Source: Paragyromitra xinjiangensis (taxonomy: Eukaryota > Ascomycota > Pezizomycetes > Pezizales > Discinaceae). Taken from it: a stretch of DNA of 64,000 nucleotides. Where the stretch lies: assembly GCA_038503065.1 (NCBI GenBank), contig JBCAMK010000014.1, positions 1,488,001 through 1,552,000 of the forward strand. The letters are read 5' to 3'. The notes under the pieces are model-generated. The model saw nothing but the letters and a program-made list of their open reading frames with translations. It did no database searches and had not been told where the DNA came from. Shown piece by piece: positions 12,787 through 23,487 of this stretch. The translations under genes were made by a program, and so were the position numbers. The number at the start of each line of letters is the position of its first letter. Within the stretch, counting starts at the first letter, position 1.

Positions 12787-15391
12787 TAGGGATGCGACTT
12801 GTAAAAATACGGTCTTGTATTGTAATGTATTGTATCGTATTTTACAGTATTAAAGGGAAAAATACCGAAGATAAATTACAGACCAAATATAGAACAGGGT
12901 TAGGGCTAAAATAGCGATCAGAAAACGAAAATACCGGAGTTGAAGCGAGCAGTATTAGACACTATAGTGAACGACAGGTACATGCATGCGCCCAGGAGAA
13001 ACTACTCGAGCTCCCAAGACTCTATTTGCGGTATCTCTTCTACTTCATAACCTCCCAAAACGTGTCCTTGAATGACACTTTGTTCGTGATCCAGTAGTAT
13101 TTCTTCGTGACACAGTCGCTTAGATGGGCGTTCAGTGCTCGGCGCAGGATAATTGTGAGCAAGGAGATGTTGTACTTGTAAAGTACTAGTAGTTGCCAGT
13201 GTTGTAGAATCAGAGTGCGGGGTTGAGGGTGAAGGTGGCGGTTGTTGATAATTTTCTTGACCAACTTCACGCTCAAAAAACCGATCTTCCAGCTGAAGTT
13301 CATCTTCATCGGTTAGGTCCTCCCATCGTTTAGGCTGGTCAACTTTGCGATCAAGAACTCGGCGATTCATGTAGAGAAATGTAAGTTTGTCAACACGCTT
13401 TGGATCCAAGCGATTCCTGGTTTTGTTGTGGATGAGATTTTGAGTTGAAAAAGACCTTTCGCTAGGAACTGAATTAGCTGGAGTACGAAAAAGTCGAAGA
13501 GCTATCATGCTTAATGTTGGAGCGAAGGGCTGCATAGCATGCCAGAAGGATATGGTGTTTTCAGACAGCCGCCAGGCATGGTTTGACGAAGAAAACCCAA
13601 AGATATCGACCCCTGAAGTTGTAGAACTCATCTTCAGCTTTAAGAGCAAGATTTCGAGATGCTGAAACAGATTGGAAGAATTCAATGACAAGATTTTGCC
13701 GAGTGATTGTGGTAGGTGCTGCAACATTTTGAGGATTGAGGAAATAAGCTGCCCAGTGTAATGACCGTACTTGACGACTCATACGGGTGTGAAATAAAGG
13801 TATAAGCTGAGCAACTTGAGGTTGACAATGGTCAGAAAGAGATCTGAGGTGTGCTTCAATAGTTAACCACCGTGCTGCCACATGTCCGAGATGAGATTTT
13901 TCGGATTCCGACATTTTTTGAGCTTCATGAATAGTGAGAATAACATCGCGTAAATCCTCCAAATCACACCAAAAGTTTCGGTCAAGGATGGTATCTTGTA
14001 TTTTTTTGTTAAGATCGGCACGAGGATCAATACTGTATTGTTTCAAAGCATCTTTATTGCGATAAACTGATTCAATCGCTCGTGCTTGTGTTCCCCACCT
14101 AGTGATAACTGATGCAATAAGTGCAGACTTTTTACCGTAAACCTCAAGTTGCTTTTCACGTAAAATGGAAAGCTGTTTCGGGGCTGAACGAAATGCTGTG
14201 ATTATTGAGGTTACTCGGTTGTGGATTTGTTGATAATGTTGCACGTTCAGGATATCGCTGATAAGTAGTTGAAGACCATGAGAATCGCAAGGTACAAATA
14301 ATGAGTGTGCCTGTAAAAGCCGTTGATCTTGGTCTAAAATTCTCCAAACGGCAAGCATTGTAGCACAGGTATCAGTTGCAAAACTGTTAATTCGTTCCCA
14401 ATTTCCTTGCAATAGTTCGTGCAACTTGGCCATTAACCATTTTGCAATATTTTCCGCCGTAAAAGACATACTGCCAACATCTTCAGAACAATAATGGAAT
14501 GTTCCACGGTCAGTGTTGATTGATAGATTAATTATCCGGTCTTTTGAGATATTCTCACTTTTGTCACAAATAATGTTAAGAAAAAAGTTAGTGCAAATTA
14601 TCTGATCCACCTCAGCTTTTACTGACAAATAAACCTCATCCAGCAAAGTTGTTGCTAAGGTTTTTCGACATGGTAGCTTATATGCTGGTGCAATAAATCG
14701 TGTATAGTCGAGAAAATGCTCAGAATGGACAATATCTAAAGCAATATTATTCATAAAGATAAACAACGACAACTTTTTGTCTGCTGCATGCTTTTCTGCT
14801 GAGGTGAGCTTACGAGCTATGTAGGATAGATTGCTTTTTATCCGAAATTCCAGCTGATTCTGTGATAGAATTTGTATGTGCAAGTTTTTCCATTTGGTCC
14901 AGGTATATTTTGCAGCCTGCTAAATGCTCCCGCTGCCGAGTGGTACTTTTTGCAAATACTTGACTGCAAGCCTTGCATTTTGCAAGTAAACACTAGTTAA
15001 AAAGTTAAGACCTGACCCACCATTAACAAAATATTAATTTTACTTACTTTCCGTCCATCTTGTGGTGGTATTAACTCAAAAGCATCATGCACCTCTTGGT
15101 CTTTATTTCTCCCCATCTTTTTCCACAGGTTGTTCCAGGCGAGAGTGCCAAAAAAAACCCAAAGGTTAGTGTTGATAGTGCTCCCAACTTAACTTTCAAC
15201 CTTGCTATCACGATGATAATGAGGATTTTTTTTCTGAGAGAAACGATGATGTTTTGTTGATTGAACGAACAGTCTATTTATATGTGCTGCCAAGACATAT
15301 TTTGCCGACTGTGTGCCTTGGCCTGTTCATGTATGTAATGTATTATTGATACGGTACCATACCTGTAAAATACGTATTTTTCCCATCCCTA
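12787..15391 (-). mobile_element. hAT-superfamily DNA transposon, 2,605 bp, with both ends and target duplication
   Basis: Class II cut-and-paste element. The left end TAGGGATG and right end CATCCCTA are perfect 8-bp terminal inverted repeats. Subterminal AAAAATACG is also mirrored (12803-12811 against about 15370-15383). An 8-bp direct duplication GACGGTTA abuts both ends, the hallmark of hAT insertion. Inside is a minus-strand BED-finger/hAT transposase gene with two reading-frame breaks, so the copy is probably non-autonomous. The perfect target duplication argues for a fairly recent insertion. Confidence 0.93.
13002..15116 (-). pseudogene. hAT transposase with BED zinc finger, frameshifted
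   Basis: Broken transposase reading from ATG 15116 towards 13002. The first exon (MGRNKDQEVHDAFELIPPQ...) ends at a GTAAGT donor near 15050. After an intron of about 55 nt, a BED-type finger follows, with CKAC and, 15 residues later, HLAGC. The frame then shifts by one near 14880-14925 into a 440-codon segment with a catalytic-type aspartate (FATDTCATML) and the conserved WAAYFLNP. A second shift between about 13730 and 13570 moves to the frame holding the hAT C-terminal dimerisation block (IALRLFRTPANSVPSERSFS, then KTRNRLDPKRVDKL). No legal intron explains either shift, so I infer inactivating indels. The C-terminus ends at 13002 with an acidic tail. Confidence 0.85.
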
Positions 15392-15399
15392 GACGGTTA
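15392..15399. repeat. Right 8-bp target-site duplication of hAT element
   Basis: GACGGTTA, identical to 12779-12786, immediately outside the right terminal repeat. Confidence 0.9.
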
Positions 15400-16498
15400 G
15401 GATAAACACATATCGCTAAACCGAACGCGTAGAGGGTCACGTGAATACGGAGATCTGGTGATGACTCGCTAGCTACCAACGTTAACCATATCTAGAACCC
15501 CATATTATTCATACAAGGCTATAAATTCTTTTTTATTTTAGGAATAAACCGGCTTAACTATATGGTTGGGTAGTGTTCCTGTACTTCGCTAGGGCATTCC
15601 TCGGCAGCTGCAAACTCGAGCGCTTATATATTGTGCTCTGGTTCTGCTTAGGCTCATGAAGATAGGAGCAAAACCCTTTAGCAAACAACCCTAACCCACT
15701 TCAAAAATCGAGCGAAAATCTATTACGGAGGTTCGAGCGCATCGCATTCTAGGTATACTTCCATAATAATGATAATGATATGACTAAGGTCAATGATTCT
15801 TGGGTTCAGCGATGCCGAACGGGGCTGAGTGGCGGTTTGTCTACTTCGCCCATGCCAAGTCGATCGTGGGGTACGGGTCAACCTTAAGGTTCAGTTCCTC
15901 CAGCGCTGCAGCACTGCAGCACCTAAGTAAAGGCTAATTTTCAAGTCTTGGCTACCAGCACCCCTAAGTTAGCGAGGTCTTGTATATTTCCTATCTGGTA
16001 CTGTGTAATGTGGGAACTACATGTAGTATTAGTCCACAGGATTCGTGTGATATATAAAGACTTAATGACAATTAAACGTAGTAGATACCTCAACAAGGTG
16101 AAGATGATGAATAACCTGGGGGTGTACTGCTTTGAAACATTAGGCAGCGCAGCTATCAAATACCAGCCCAGAAAATTTCGTTTAGTTTACAGTCAGATCA
16201 CCATATCAATTTTCTAATACGAATAAACAGTCTATAAGTGGGGAGAAACAGGGTGACTCGTACATGCGGCTCAATAGCTCTATATAAGAATATGAAATTA
16301 GAACAAACCCACACTTCTATACTTTAAGGTAGATATTATATGAAAGTGCTTACTTTTATACCCTGAATTCACGCACGGTGATTATACCGTAAAAGTATGA
16401 ATAGCACCGTTTAAGTTCTCCAACGAACCCGTGTGAGGTAGCTTGTACTGCTACCATTTGCGGAGACTTTCCCGGGGAGGTAGCGCTACGAATGTCAT
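15400..16498. other. Gene-free interval
   Basis: About 1.1 kb between the hAT insertion and the tRNA-like gene. I see no coding evidence. It holds one TACATGTA palindrome (16018-16025) and A/T-rich stretches. Confidence 0.5.
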
Positions 16499-16598
16499 GG
16501 CAGGATGGCCGAGTTGGTTATGGCGCCAGGTTAGGGCTTACTCTTAACATCAAATCCTGGTTCGGAAACGAGCGTGGGCTCAAGTCCCACTCCTGTCG
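16499..16598 (+). pseudogene. tRNA-Leu-derived gene with AGG anticodon, probable pseudogene
   Basis: Clear homologue of the tRNA-Leu at 8702-8802, in opposite orientation. The acceptor GGCAGGA/TCCTGTC, D-arm, anticodon stem CCAGG/CCTGG, variable arm and T-stem are retained. Three functional positions differ. The anticodon slot reads AGG (16533-16535), a proline anticodon, instead of AAG. The T-loop begins C instead of T (16579). The discriminator is G (16598) instead of the A needed for leucine charging. The intron is one base shorter. A T6 run at 16609-16614 would still terminate transcription. Loss of T54 and A73 favours a pseudogene, but the body would fold, so a mischarging tRNA cannot be excluded. 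Confidence 0.8.
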
Positions 16599-16608
16599 TC
16601 ATTCTATC

Positions 16609-16614
16609 TTTTTT
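16609..16614 (+). terminator. Pol III-type T6 run after tRNA-Leu copy
   Basis: Six T residues 10 nt downstream of the tRNA-like 3' end. Confidence 0.6.
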
Positions 16615-18094
16615 GCTGTGTAAGGGGGATTTATTAGCTGATGTCCAAGGAGAGTTCGCGACAGCATTTGTGAATAGAGTTTAGGTAAAGGGATGCCCAA
16701 GGCGATAGAAACGTGTTCTTAAATGTGGTTCTATTGAGAAAATATGTTTACAGAATATTGCGTGTAGCTGGGGCTGAGGCGTAGGCTAGGCTCGACTCGA
16801 TCTCCACTTTTCTTTACATTAGAGAGTTAAAGTAGTATCAGCAAAATTTAAGTATCGTATATGTAGTCACTTACCGTATAAACTCAGCCATAACGAAGTG
16901 GCTTGGACTAAGATAATATAATAGAATAAACGTCTCAGTTGGTACAATCGACTTCAGGCTCAGTTTTAACTACATGTAGTAAATAAGCAACCAAATCCTT
17001 TTCTCACAGGTGGGTATACCCTGCAGCCTCGGCCCAGACAACTTCGTTATAACCAAGTTTATACGGTAGTTACCCTGTAACACAGTATAAAGAAAGAAGA
17101 AATTTTGATTGTTAGTATGCAACAAGATTTATTCCGTGCTGGTCTAGCTCTAATCCTCACCTCCCTATATATATCCCTCCCTCTTAGTCCCTAGAACTAC
17201 ACACTAAACAGCACTTCTGGTAATACAAGGTAAAATCATCATGTGATCCGCATATAAGTTTCTCCACGTGATTTCCCTTGCTGCTTCCTGATCACTCATC
17301 AACAGTTGGCATCTCAACTTCTAAGAGCCGCATCAAGCCTTGCACCCCGCACTAGATCATCGAGCCATCTCTCACCAAGATTGCAGCATCTCCAGGGCCG
17401 AACTAGTCAACTTATTAGTCTATTATCTAAAATTTATTGGCAAAGCTTTCATAAATACTCTGCGTGTCACAGGACGATATCCAGAGGGTCACACACAGTC
17501 CTCTTCTCCTCATCACCTTCATACTTAATATATAACTTGCCTTTGTGCCTCTCGGCCTTCAGTGTCTTGCACCTGGGCTGTGGCCCGAGGCCTTACGCCG
17601 TGACAATAGTTGCAGCTTTTACAGACCATTATATCTCTCCAAGGAGTACGGCCGCGGGATTGAACGGCCTCACCAAGAGCTGCAAACTTGGATAAGATAG
17701 TAAGCGCTATAATCGCTCGACAGGGATCTTGACTGATTTGGATCAAGCTTCTGCGAATCCTCCAGCCTACTATTAAAGGCAGCTCTCTCAAAAATATCTT
17801 TTATTGTAAAGCGAATTCCTTTTTGACCTACTATTATCTCTACTTTTAGATACTAGGCTCGTTCCTATCCCTGCGGTGTGAAGCGACTTCCGGGTTGGGA
17901 CTAGGTGCGTGTGAGAGGCTATTTGTATACCTGTGAAGAGCGAAGAGAAGGACTGGTGGTTTGGTGCGAAGCTATTCCACACCTCCGAGAAACGGTCGCT
18001 TGCAATAACTATTTTTCAAGTACGAAAACGACAAAGAAACACACTCATAGACCAGTAGCACCCGAAACGGCATCGAAAGGGCATAGTGTTTACC
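16615..18094. other. Gene-free interval and upstream region of the TPR-CHAT gene
   Basis: About 1.5 kb. It contains a TACATGTA palindrome (16971-16978) and a C/T-rich stretch around 17160-17210. Overlapping frames at 17306-17800 lack motifs. No upstream exon continuing into the CHAT gene is evident, so the promoter is probably within the last few hundred bases, but no specific element is identified. Confidence 0.5.
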
Positions 18095-21000
18095 ATGGAG
18101 GTAATAAACGACCTTGACGCAACGATCGAACACGTCCAAACAGTCCTCGCAACAACACTAGAAGATGACCTTGGCCGTGCAGCTATACTAGCTGGGCTGG
18201 GCTATGACTTCTATACCCGGTATGAACGGTTCGGGGCCTCAAATGACCTTGAGGCAGCCATCGAGCACTCCGAGGCAGCATTGGCAGTAATGCCAAGTAA
18301 TCACCTAAAGCGTATAACTACATTGAATTGTTTGAGCAGTTCCCTCAACTACCGATTCCAGAGGCTCGGGGCCCTGAGTGACCTTGAAGTGGCAATTAAA
18401 CACGCCGAGGCAGCTTTGGCGCTGATAGTAGAAATGGAGGATCAACGGCACCCGAATCGAGCAGTTATATTGAACAACTTGGGCAACAACTTTCATGCTA
18501 GATATAGGCGGCTAAGGGAACTAGATGACCTTGAGAAGTCGATTGAGTACGCCAAAGGAGCTCTAGCGGCGATTTCAGGAGACGATCCCTTTCGTGGAGC
18601 AATATTAAACAGTCTGGGCAGCTCCATTAGTAGTCGGTATAACCATCTTCGGTCCCTGGAGGATCTTGAGACCGCCGTTCAGCATGCCAAAGCAGCTCTA
18701 GCGGCAACACCAAGAGACCACCCCGATTATACGAGTAGACTAAATAATCTAAGCTTGCGCTTCAAAGCCCGCTATGACAGGCTTGGAACCTTGAACGACC
18801 TTGACGCTGCAATTGAGTACATCAAAGAAGCTGTGGCAATGATCCCAGAAGACCACGCAAACCGCGCAGCTATGTTAATTAATTCGGGTAGTTACGTCAG
18901 CGCCCGGTACTCACGACTCGGAGAATTAGCAGATCTTGAAGCAGCCATCGGGTATGCCGAAGCAGCCCTCACAGCAGTAACTCCAGGAAATGATCAAATC
19001 CGCGCGACAATATTGAGTAACCTGAGCAATTACCTGAATGTACGATACAAGCGGCTTGGAGCCCTGAGCGATCTTGAGTTGGCCATCAAACATGCTGAAG
19101 GAGCCCTAGCATCAACTCCGGGTAGCTGGCATCCTCTTCATGCAGCCATACTGAGTAATCTGCGTCTATCTATCTATAATAGATACCAGCGGTTTGGATC
19201 CTTGGATGACCTTGAGGTCGCAATGAAGTATGCAGAAGAAGCTTTGGCAGCAACACCCGAAGGCCACCCAAGCCGCCCCAGTATGTTCGTTAACTTGAGC
19301 AACTGCTTCGGAGCCCGGCACCAACGACTCGGAGCCATGAGTGACCTAGAGTTGGCAATTAAGAACATCGAAGCAGCTCTAGCAGCAACTGCAGATGATG
19401 ACCCCGATCGTGCAGCTATATTGAACAACCTAAGCAATCACTTCAGCACCCGTTACGAAGAGCTTGGGGCTCTGAGCGACCTTGAGGTGGCCATTATATA
19501 CGCCGAATCAGCCCTGGCAGCAACTCCAGAAGATAACCCTGATCGTGGAGGTCGACTGCATAATTTGAGTACTCATTTTGGCCTTCTGTATGGGCGAACT
19601 GGAGACCAAGATGACATTGAGGCAGCCATTAAGCATGGCGAGTTGGCAGTGGCAGTGACACCAGAAGACCACCCTGACCGTGCGGCCATACTTTCTGGTG
19701 TAAGTATTCGTTTCAATGCTCAGTATCAGCAGCTTGGGGCTTTGTGCGACCTTGAAGTGGCCATACAACACGCTGAAGCAGCCCTAGCAGTAGCTCCTAG
19801 AGATCATCCCGACTATGCACAATATCTACATCGTCTAAGAATTGTTCTCAGTACCCGGTATGAAAGACTAGGTGACTTGAATGACCTCAAGCTAGCTATC
19901 GAACATGCCGAAGCAGCTGTAGTGGTAACGCCAGCAGATCACCCTCATCGTTCAAGGACCTTGAGTAGCCTGGGTAATTACTTCCTCGCCTCGTATCGGC
20001 GACTTGGAGCTCTGGAAGATCTCGAGGCGGCTACCACACACACCGAGGCAGCCCTAGCAGCGGCTCTAGAAGACTGCAGTCACGCCGATCGTGCAAGTTG
20101 GCTGATCAATCTGGGAACTTGTTTGGACGCACGGTATCAGCGACTTGGTTCCCTGGAAGACCTTGAGGCAGCTGTCAGGCATGCTAAATCAGCACTAGCT
20201 ATGGTCTCGGAAGATCAACTCGGTCAAGATCTACCTATTCGAATAGCTATACTAAATAATCTCGGCGGCTTTCTCAACGCTCGGTATTGGCGGCTCGGAG
20301 CAATAAGTGACATTGAGGGAGCAATCGGGTACGCCGAAGAAGCCCTAGCAGAAACTGACGAAGACAACCCCGATTATGCGAGCATGTTGAGTAATTTAAG
20401 TGGTTTTCTCGCTGTGAGGTACGAACGGCTTGGAGCCCTGAGTGATCTTGAGATGGCCATCGAACATGCCGAAGAAGCCCTGGAAATAACTCCGAAAGAC
20501 GACCACTATCTTCCAGAAAGACTGGGTACTCTAGGTTATCATTTCAACACCTTGTATATGCGGCTTGGAGAGTTAGACGATATCGAGAACGCTCTTGTGA
20601 ACACTGAGGCGGCTCTGGCGGCAACTCCAGAAGATCATCCATATCGTGTAAAAATATTGAAAAATTTGAGTGAAATCCTCAAAAACCGATATCACCATGC
20701 CGGCAATATGAGCGATCTTGAGACGGCCATTGAGCGTGTTAAAACGGCTCTCGCGGCAATCCCAGAAAACCATCCCAATCGTGCAGGTCTACTGAGCCAT
20801 CTCTCAAATTTCCACTATATCCACTATCATCCTCCTGGACTCGAGGACCTGAGTGACCTCGAGGCGGCCATCAAGTATGCCGAAGCAGGCCTAGCAGTAA
20901 CGCCGAAAGACCACCCTGATCGTGCAGGTAGTCTGAGCGATCTAGCCGACCCTCTACTTCTTAGACACGAAAAGCTTGGTTCTAATGAGGACCGTGAAAG

Positions 21001-22678
21001 AGCGTTTCACAGCCTCCTCGAAGCTTGGGGTTGTCTTGCGTCACCCCCATTGACACGAGTTTTAGCAGCCTTCCAGGCTGCTAAGCTTTTCCCACCCCAG
21101 TCGTGTGGAGAAGCAAGCTTGCTTCTTGAGGACGCTGTTAAATTGATGCCAAAAATAAGCTTACGGTCTTTGGAGCGAAGGGATCAGCAGGAGTTGCTGT
21201 TAAATTTATATGGGCTTTCATCTGATGCGGCGTCTTTTGCACTTCAGGCAGACCGGGGGGCGTATCATGCCCTAAAATTGCTTGAACTTAGTCGAGGAAT
21301 CATCATAGGTTTTGCTATTGATTCCAGAAGTGAACTCTCGGAGCTCAAATCAACAAATCCAGATTTATTCGATTCGCTCACTCAACTCCAAATGGAGGTC
21401 AACTCCCCGCTATCTAGATCTGAAAGTCTTGCCATACATAGACGGAAGAAGGCGATGGAAGAAATAGAACTCGTGTTATCAAGTATTCGTCAAATACCTA
21501 CCTATGAACGATTTCTATTGCCACCTTCCCCGGAAGAGCTCATGAAATTGGCCAAATATGGCACGATTGTTCTGTTCAATACCACACCCCTTCGAAGCGA
21601 CGCCATAATTGTCACAACTTCCTCTATAAAGTCACTCAACCTTCCAAAATTGCACTGTGCTGAAGCCGACGACTACACAGAGAAAATAACCCAGAAACTG
21701 ATCAAAGGAACCCTTCGAACACTCGCTTCAAGGAATAACGAAATGAAGAAAATTCTTCTCTGGTTGTGGGACGTGGCGGTGGAGCCAGTTCTGGAGGACC
21801 TGCAACTCCATGGTGCCACCGAAGATACCACTGGCAGCTTACCTCAAATATGGTGGATTGGCGTAGGGGTACTAAGCATGGCGCCTTTCCATGCAGCTGG
21901 CGACCATTCTGCACCAGCTGGCTCATCTCGCAATACCCTCAGTCGAGTTATCTCATCCTACATCCCAACCCTCAAAGCACTTTCATACGCTCGCCAAAAA
22001 GACCTGTCCCTAGTCACCGAATCAAACGCCCAACTTCTCTTTGTCACCATGTCGACAACACCAGGTCAAGCGCCCCTTCCTCGTGTTGACGAAGAGGTGA
22101 AAGCTATCGTCAAAATCGTTGAAAAAGGAACCACTCAAACAAAGGTGTTAGTACAGCCTAGCGCTGCTGAGGTGCTTGAACAACTTCACCTGTATAACGC
22201 TGTGCACTTTGCCTGTCATGGAGAGTCTAATATCGGGGATTCTTTGAAAGGCAGCTTGCTTCTTCTCAAAAAAAGCTCTGAGCCTGAGCCCCAATCAGAC
22301 GACGAGGTTGTCGATATGTTAACGGTCCAGGATATATCAGATATGAATCTCAAAAAGGCACAAATAGCATACCTCTCTGCTTGTTCTACTGCAGACAATT
22401 CTGCGATTGGCTTGGGCGACGAAACAATCAATCTTGCAAGTGCGTTTCAGCTTGCAGGTTTCAACCATGTACTTGCAACTATGTGGAAATGTAAAGATGA
22501 TGCTTGTATGGAGGTTGCAGGGGAGTTTTATAGTTTCTTGTTCAGTGGCCAGCATGCGGGAAGTAGCGAAGGGCATAGACGAGTTGGTATGGCGCTCCAT
22601 AAGGCTGCGAAGAAATTACGGGACAAAAAACCGGGTGCAGTCCTCACCTGGGCTCCATTTATTCACATAGGACCTTGA
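18095..22678 (+). CDS. TPR-CHAT protein (caspase-like protease fold with long tetratricopeptide array)
   Basis: Uninterrupted 1,527-residue protein. The start is ATG 18095 in a good context (ACCATGG); the frame is open only three codons further upstream, with a GTG. Residues 1 to about 985 are 21 tandem TPR-like units of about 45 residues, each with a core like SDLEVAIKHAEAALAATP and an N-L-x3-L...RYxRLG partner helix. A degenerate unit (NEDRERAFHSLLEAW) follows, then a helical linker. The C-terminal about 300 residues form a CHAT domain. The expected catalytic pair is present: His1375 in VHFACHG and Cys1430 in LSACSTA, followed by GLGDETINLASAFQLAGFNHVLATMW. CHAT is a clan CD (caspase/separase-like) cysteine peptidase fold. 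Both residues are intact, so activity is plausible. In fungi such proteins are widespread and substrates are mostly unknown; some bacterial CHAT proteases activate gasdermins. No gasdermin-like neighbour was recognised. Confidence 0.93.
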   Translation: MEVINDLDATIEHVQTVLATTLEDDLGRAAILAGLGYDFYTRYERFGASNDLEAAIEHSEAALAVMPSNHLKRITTLNCLSSSLNYRFQRLGALSDLEVAIKHAEAALALIVEMEDQRHPNRAVILNNLGNNFHARYRRLRELDDLEKSIEYAKGALAAISGDDPFRGAILNSLGSSISSRYNHLRSLEDLETAVQHAKAALAATPRDHPDYTSRLNNLSLRFKARYDRLGTLNDLDAAIEYIKEAVAMIPEDHANRAAMLINSGSYVSARYSRLGELADLEAAIGYAEAALTAVTPGNDQIRATILSNLSNYLNVRYKRLGALSDLELAIKHAEGALASTPGSWHPLHAAILSNLRLSIYNRYQRFGSLDDLEVAMKYAEEALAATPEGHPSRPSMFVNLSNCFGARHQRLGAMSDLELAIKNIEAALAATADDDPDRAAILNNLSNHFSTRYEELGALSDLEVAIIYAESALAATPEDNPDRGGRLHNLSTHFGLLYGRTGDQDDIEAAIKHGELAVAVTPEDHPDRAAILSGVSIRFNAQYQQLGALCDLEVAIQHAEAALAVAPRDHPDYAQYLHRLRIVLSTRYERLGDLNDLKLAIEHAEAAVVVTPADHPHRSRTLSSLGNYFLASYRRLGALEDLEAATTHTEAALAAALEDCSHADRASWLINLGTCLDARYQRLGSLEDLEAAVRHAKSALAMVSEDQLGQDLPIRIAILNNLGGFLNARYWRLGAISDIEGAIGYAEEALAETDEDNPDYASMLSNLSGFLAVRYERLGALSDLEMAIEHAEEALEITPKDDHYLPERLGTLGYHFNTLYMRLGELDDIENALVNTEAALAATPEDHPYRVKILKNLSEILKNRYHHAGNMSDLETAIERVKTALAAIPENHPNRAGLLSHLSNFHYIHYHPPGLEDLSDLEAAIKYAEAGLAVTPKDHPDRAGSLSDLADPLLLRHEKLGSNEDRERAFHSLLEAWGCLASPPLTRVLAAFQAAKLFPPQSCGEASLLLEDAVKLMPKISLRSLERRDQQELLLNLYGLSSDAASFALQADRGAYHALKLLELSRGIIIGFAIDSRSELSELKSTNPDLFDSLTQLQMEVNSPLSRSESLAIHRRKKAMEEIELVLSSIRQIPTYERFLLPPSPEELMKLAKYGTIVLFNTTPLRSDAIIVTTSSIKSLNLPKLHCAEADDYTEKITQKLIKGTLRTLASRNNEMKKILLWLWDVAVEPVLEDLQLHGATEDTTGSLPQIWWIGVGVLSMAPFHAAGDHSAPAGSSRNTLSRVISSYIPTLKALSYARQKDLSLVTESNAQLLFVTMSTTPGQAPLPRVDEEVKAIVKIVEKGTTQTKVLVQPSAAEVLEQLHLYNAVHFACHGESNIGDSLKGSLLLLKKSSEPEPQSDDEVVDMLTVQDISDMNLKKAQIAYLSACSTADNSAIGLGDETINLASAFQLAGFNHVLATMWKCKDDACMEVAGEFYSFLFSGQHAGSSEGHRRVGMALHKAAKKLRDKKPGAVLTWAPFIHIGP

Positions 22679-23487
22679 AACTTTAAGGTGCGGTTGAGTA
22701 GCTATAAAAGGTACGGTTTATTCTTACATGGGTCAACTATACTAGGATTAATGCTGACGGGATACAAAAGTTTCCTTTCACTATGACTTGCAGCTTCGCC
22801 ATTTTGATCTTTTAACTTGTGCTAGACTTTTTCCGACAATAAAGAACTATTGGGAACAGTTTCTTATCGCTGGCAAAATTGATGCATTTCTGTATGCGTA
22901 GATTGGGAAAGCAAGCTTGAGGGTCACATGGTTTCTTATCTGTATAACTTATTAGGGCCCGTTCGGGGAACGGATGTTAGCTAGGAAAACACCGTTTTAG
23001 CTAAAACGTGACGCTGCTCTCAAAAAATCTTCAGGTGTTCGCGCTCATTGAAGACAAAAGAAAACACCATTGCAACGAAGGCTCCGAGGATGCCTTTACA
23101 ATGCATCAGGTCTTGCTTGAAAGTGTGCGCCAAACGATACAGAAAATTTCCGCTACCCGCAAAAACCAAACACTACCTCGTATCTGGAGGAACTTACTCA
23201 CCAAAGCAAAAATAGCTGCAAATATGTTTTTCTCTTCATTGAAACAGATCTGTGTAGTGCGGTTTACTATAGTCTCTGGCTTCTAGTTACGCCGCAAAGA
23301 GCTCTCCTAATCAATCTAGCTAATCGACTATAATCATCATGTACAATCCAGCTAAGCAATTTCTATGCATGCTTCGATACCAGCAATTCTTACATACATG
23401 TAGTCCGTCCAGTGCTATAATCCGGATGGCCGGGTGCACCTAACCAAGCTCCACATGTATCTGTTCCGACCCGTATGTCATTAAACG
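22679..23487. other. Gene-free interval downstream of TPR-CHAT gene
   Basis: About 0.8 kb. It holds a perfect AT-centred palindrome CGTTTTAGCTAAAACG near 22993, a TACATGTA site at 23395-23402 and no credible gene. Confidence 0.5.

Noticed and set aside
13561..13730. An intron to reconcile the two hAT transposase frames
   Set aside because: Candidate GT-AG pairs in the overlap are either too short (28 nt) or leave the wrong phase (77 nt), so a frameshift is the simpler reading.
17306..17791. Overlapping frames upstream of the CHAT gene, one resembling a mitochondrial-type presequence
   Set aside because: No ATG in a good context, no motif and no splice into the CHAT frame, which already starts with a proper ATG at 18095.
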